From the NCBI GenBank assembly GCA_030248225.1, contig JASANE010004987.1, forward strand, positions 1 through 64,000: a stretch of DNA of 64,000 bases, written 5' to 3'. The number at the start of each line of letters is the position of its first letter. Position 1 is the first letter of the stretch. Of this stretch, positions 61,297 through 64,000 are shown in pieces. The notes under the pieces were generated by a model, which saw only the letters and a list, made by a program, of their open reading frames with translations, was not told the DNA's origin and made no database searches. Both the position numbers and the translations under genes were made by a program. The stretch comes from Trileptium ribeirensis. Taxonomy: Eukaryota > Nematoda > Enoplea > Enoplida > Thoracostomopsidae.

Positions 61297-61320
61297 ACTT
61301 GATATATATATATATATGCA
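61297..61320. repeat. (TA)n microsatellite
   Basis: A short uninterrupted run of TA dinucleotides followed by TGCAG. Confidence 0.8.
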
Positions 61321-61766
61321 GTTTATTGCTTCTACGCCAAGCAAGTGGAGTTATGTATATGAACTATAGTCTACATCTGCAGCTGAAATATGGTCATATT
61401 TGCTATTTGGTGGTAATTTTGACTGTACGTTTGTCTGCAACCATTAGTAATGTTTTGCCGGATAGCCAGCCGTATAAATTGTAAATCCACGTTTTCAGTC
61501 GAGTAATCTCAGCACATTTTCTAGCTTAATTTGATATTAAACCTGAAACCTACAACACTTACCTAGCATTGTTTTATTGCCGTACTATGCAGAAAAATGC
61601 AAATACACAATAGAAACAGAATGCTAGTGTGCATCTTATAATGGTAATGAGGAACCGCATCACATCGAATAGGTAGTAGCTACTGCGTGTTAGCGATTAT
61701 ATTTACATAGAGCATGACGTCGATTTTCGTTCACTACTGTTTCGTTTAGCGTTTTGTTTTAAAGCC

Positions 61767-62185
61767 ATCGCTGTGCAAATATGTCTTTAGATATTTCTAT
61801 CGCGTGTTCCTACGCGCTGTGAACTGAGCGAAATCTGTGGGCGTTATATTTTGTGCAGTCAGATTGTAGTCCGGTTTTATTTTTAGTCGTTTCGACATAA
61901 TTTAAAGAAGCTTGCTTGACAATTGACAATATTACCCTTTCTGTTGCATTCGTTTTATGCAGTGACAGAGTTCACTTAGCATCTTATTTTAGCAAATATA
62001 TATTTAAGAATTTCTGTCGCGCGTCCCTAAGCGTAGCGACGTGGAGTAAATTTGTAGGCGTTATATTTTATGCAGTCAGATTATACCTCGGTTTGATTTC
62101 TAGTTGTTTCGATAGATGGAAAGCGGCCTGATTGAGACAATATTACACTTCCACTGTTCTTCGCTTTAGGTAGTGACAGAGAAAG
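61767..62185. repeat. 217-bp diverged tandem duplication
   Basis: Two copies share GCAAATAT, TTTCT.TCGCG, GGCGTTATATTTT, GCAGTCAGATT, TAGT.GTTTCGA, GACAATATTAC and AGTGACAGAG in order. GCAGTCAG lies at 61854 and 62072. They are well diverged. Confidence 0.8.
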
Positions 62186-63340
62186 GAAAGGAACAGAAAG
62201 TAAGCAGCAGGGTTTGTCATAATCTCCGAATAGGAGATATTTACTAATGCTAATGAATACTTTAGCTAATTTTATTAATAGCAGCAATTTTCTATGTATT
62301 TGTAAGTGTATTTTCTTGTAAAGTGTAGAAATTAATATTGCGGAAGATGGTACAGTGTATATTCCTGTTACAGTCAGGAGCCGAGCTGTTAGTAAACAAT
62401 AACGACATATTTCCCACAGGCGTACTGATCCGGATTTTATTTAAAAGGCATGATTTTAAAACAAAACTGATTCTGTATTTTCTACCCTCGGTTAGAAATA
62501 GCAACAGTGACCTGTGCTTGGCATACACACAATCAGGGGTGGAGCTTCAGAAGATATTTTAACTTTACCCCAAATTACATTTCTTTTTTTATAACCGAAT
62601 GGACCCAGCATATTTTACACCTTGTAGGTCATTATAGTGTAATTTATAATGACTGCTAGATATATTTATAAAAACTGAATCCGATGAGGTATTGTGGAAT
62701 TTCCGCTATTTTTGAAAACCTAAGATGGATTTTTGCTTTTTAAGCTTTGTTTAAAACCATTACTTTTAGATAAATCTATATTTGGCGTCACAACAATAAC
62801 TCCTAAATAATGTATGTGTAGTAGACCTTGGTCGCGATCAAATCTGAATCCTACGCGCTATTAATGATCTCCATGTGCACTTGTTGTGGTAGATGAGCAC
62901 GGGAACAATAGGAAAAATGTTGATTTCCAGTTTAGCAAACGCGGAGTCAAAGGGAGTTAAGAACACGAAACGATTGAATTCAAATTACCCCAAGTCCATA
63001 TTATGACAGTAATATGTCCTGACGATATTCAGGGTCCGGCTTCATATGTAGATCCAAACTCTGATGATCCATTGGGACACTGATATTGTTGATCCGCAGG
63101 ACTACATCAGCTTAGTGCATATTAGTATGGCAGTAAGTCGCTCACTCAGTCAGCATGTCATTATGTAGTAACGCAAATCAGAATGCGTACAGAATAAAAG
63201 TGGTGAAAATTTAATGCTCTGACTTAACTGCTACTTGGCGCAAATACAGTTTATTATCTGTGTTTTCGTATTATTTAGCTTCTAAAAAATTTAATTCCGC
63301 AATACAGGAGCTGTGGTGCGCACGGTATAGTTTATTTCGA
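62186..63340. other. No gene recognised
   Basis: AT-rich sequence with opposed short open frames at 62292-62562 on both strands and no recognised family. Confidence 0.45.
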
Positions 63341-63346
63341 ATATAT

Positions 63347-63588
63347 TGTAACGGGGTACGCGTGCTGCCCAACCTCTACCTGCAGGAACTGCACACCCTT
63401 TAATGTTTATTGGCCCTTGGGGTGGGCTCAGTGCAGAAGATATTGCCGCCCTCTGGAACTGGATCTGGCGGGACTTCCGTGCGGATACAGCTTACGTTAT
63501 CTTGTGGCTGACATAATTCCCCCTGTGTGTAGCGACCCGCTCACCTAGTGAAGGGGAAGTGGGACATCCCCATACACCCAACTTAGGC
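63347..63588 (+). repeat. Dispersed LTR-like repeat, copy 2
   Basis: Matches 8066-8310 in the same orientation. It starts TGTAACGGGGTACGCG, a typical Ty3/gypsy LTR start, and is strongly GC-rich. The end is not defined, and no internal retrotransposon domains are seen next to it. Confidence 0.6.
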
Positions 63589-64000
63589 TGATCCTGGAGG
63601 CGCTCCGGCAACTGCCCAGTAAACAAGACCACTCGGTGTTATCACGAGTTACGAATAAAATTGAAAGCTTATAAAATGATGCAGACCAAAATTATCGACA
63701 TCGGTACGTTCACCTCCGACAGCACTGATCACCGAGCAAATCCATGATTATTATTTACTTAGGGAATTTGCATATTATACACATCATCATACAAGCATAA
63801 CAATACAATTACACTTAGATAACGGCACACTGCGGACGTATGGTAAAACGAGTATTGAAGTTTTTATTGCGTGGTCAGATCATTTCGCCTAGCAGGTGTG
63901 AAGAATATGTTGGCACGGCAAGCTTAACTTCGGCCGAGAATGCGGACGATTATGGTTGGTTATGCGCGAATTGTGTCTTTCGGTCCGGACAAAATGATTA
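63589..64000. other. No gene recognised
   Basis: No exon is visible in the last 400 bases. The text after 63589 may still belong to the LTR-like repeat. Confidence 0.4.

Overview
The window is AT-rich eukaryotic DNA with sparse, intron-split genes, abundant decayed retrotransposons and many tandem arrays. It is animal DNA, because it contains clear synapsin exons and synapsin is a metazoan family. The decayed RTE-like LINE, the repeat load and the divergence of both conserved genes suggest an invertebrate, possibly a flatworm. That placement is inference. No bacterial-type operon, rRNA gene, complete tRNA gene or CRISPR array is visible. Almost all open frames over 60 codons are chance or repeat-derived, and the real coding sequence is in short exons bounded by AG and GT.

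Two conserved genes are supported by sequence. (1) Synapsin, plus strand, about 19.85-24.94 kb: four consecutive exons cover the end of domain B and the first half of domain C, from LLVIDD to NFLDKPWV. All splice phases join. The first and last exons of the gene were not found. (2) Replication factor C large subunit (RFC1), minus strand, about 47.44-42.42 kb: six phase-consistent exons encode the AAA+ core from ELGLNIVEFNASDTRSK through Walker B and sensor 1 to the lid/collar (FCDYSLMPLFCAENYL). A seventh candidate exon carries an in-frame TGA. The Walker A exon upstream was not found.

The most unusual structure is an inverted duplication of about 1.07 kb inside RFC1 (45.90-46.98 kb against 48.72-49.78 kb). 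One arm holds the intact Walker B exon and the other a frameshifted antisense copy. The loop between the arms holds another RFC1 exon and a satellite of about 165-175 bp. A transcript would carry a long self-complementary pair flanking one exon, a layout that favours circular RNA or dsRNA.

Layout: 0-17 kb holds no recognised gene, only small repeats, GC-rich islets and an LTR-like fragment at 8.1 kb. At 17.2-18.35 kb there is a candidate minus-strand secreted protein gene, and at 18.8 kb a Harbinger-like MITE. Synapsin runs from 19.8 to 24.9 kb, with a 35-bp minisatellite and a tRNA-like relic in its introns. At 25-34.7 kb there are repeats, including a foldback-like inverted pair of 30-bp arrays around a C-inflated, possibly mis-assembled stretch. 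At 34.7-41 kb there is a GC-elevated, hairpin-rich block of unknown origin, followed by a 46-bp array. RFC1 and its inverted duplication span 42.4-49.8 kb. An RTE-like LINE relic lies at 50.9-54 kb, a 92-bp minisatellite with three-unit higher-order structure at 55.4-56.2 kb, GC-rich dispersed repeats at 56.9-58.8 kb, a CR1/Jockey-like LINE relic at 59.6-60.6 kb, and more repeats to the end.
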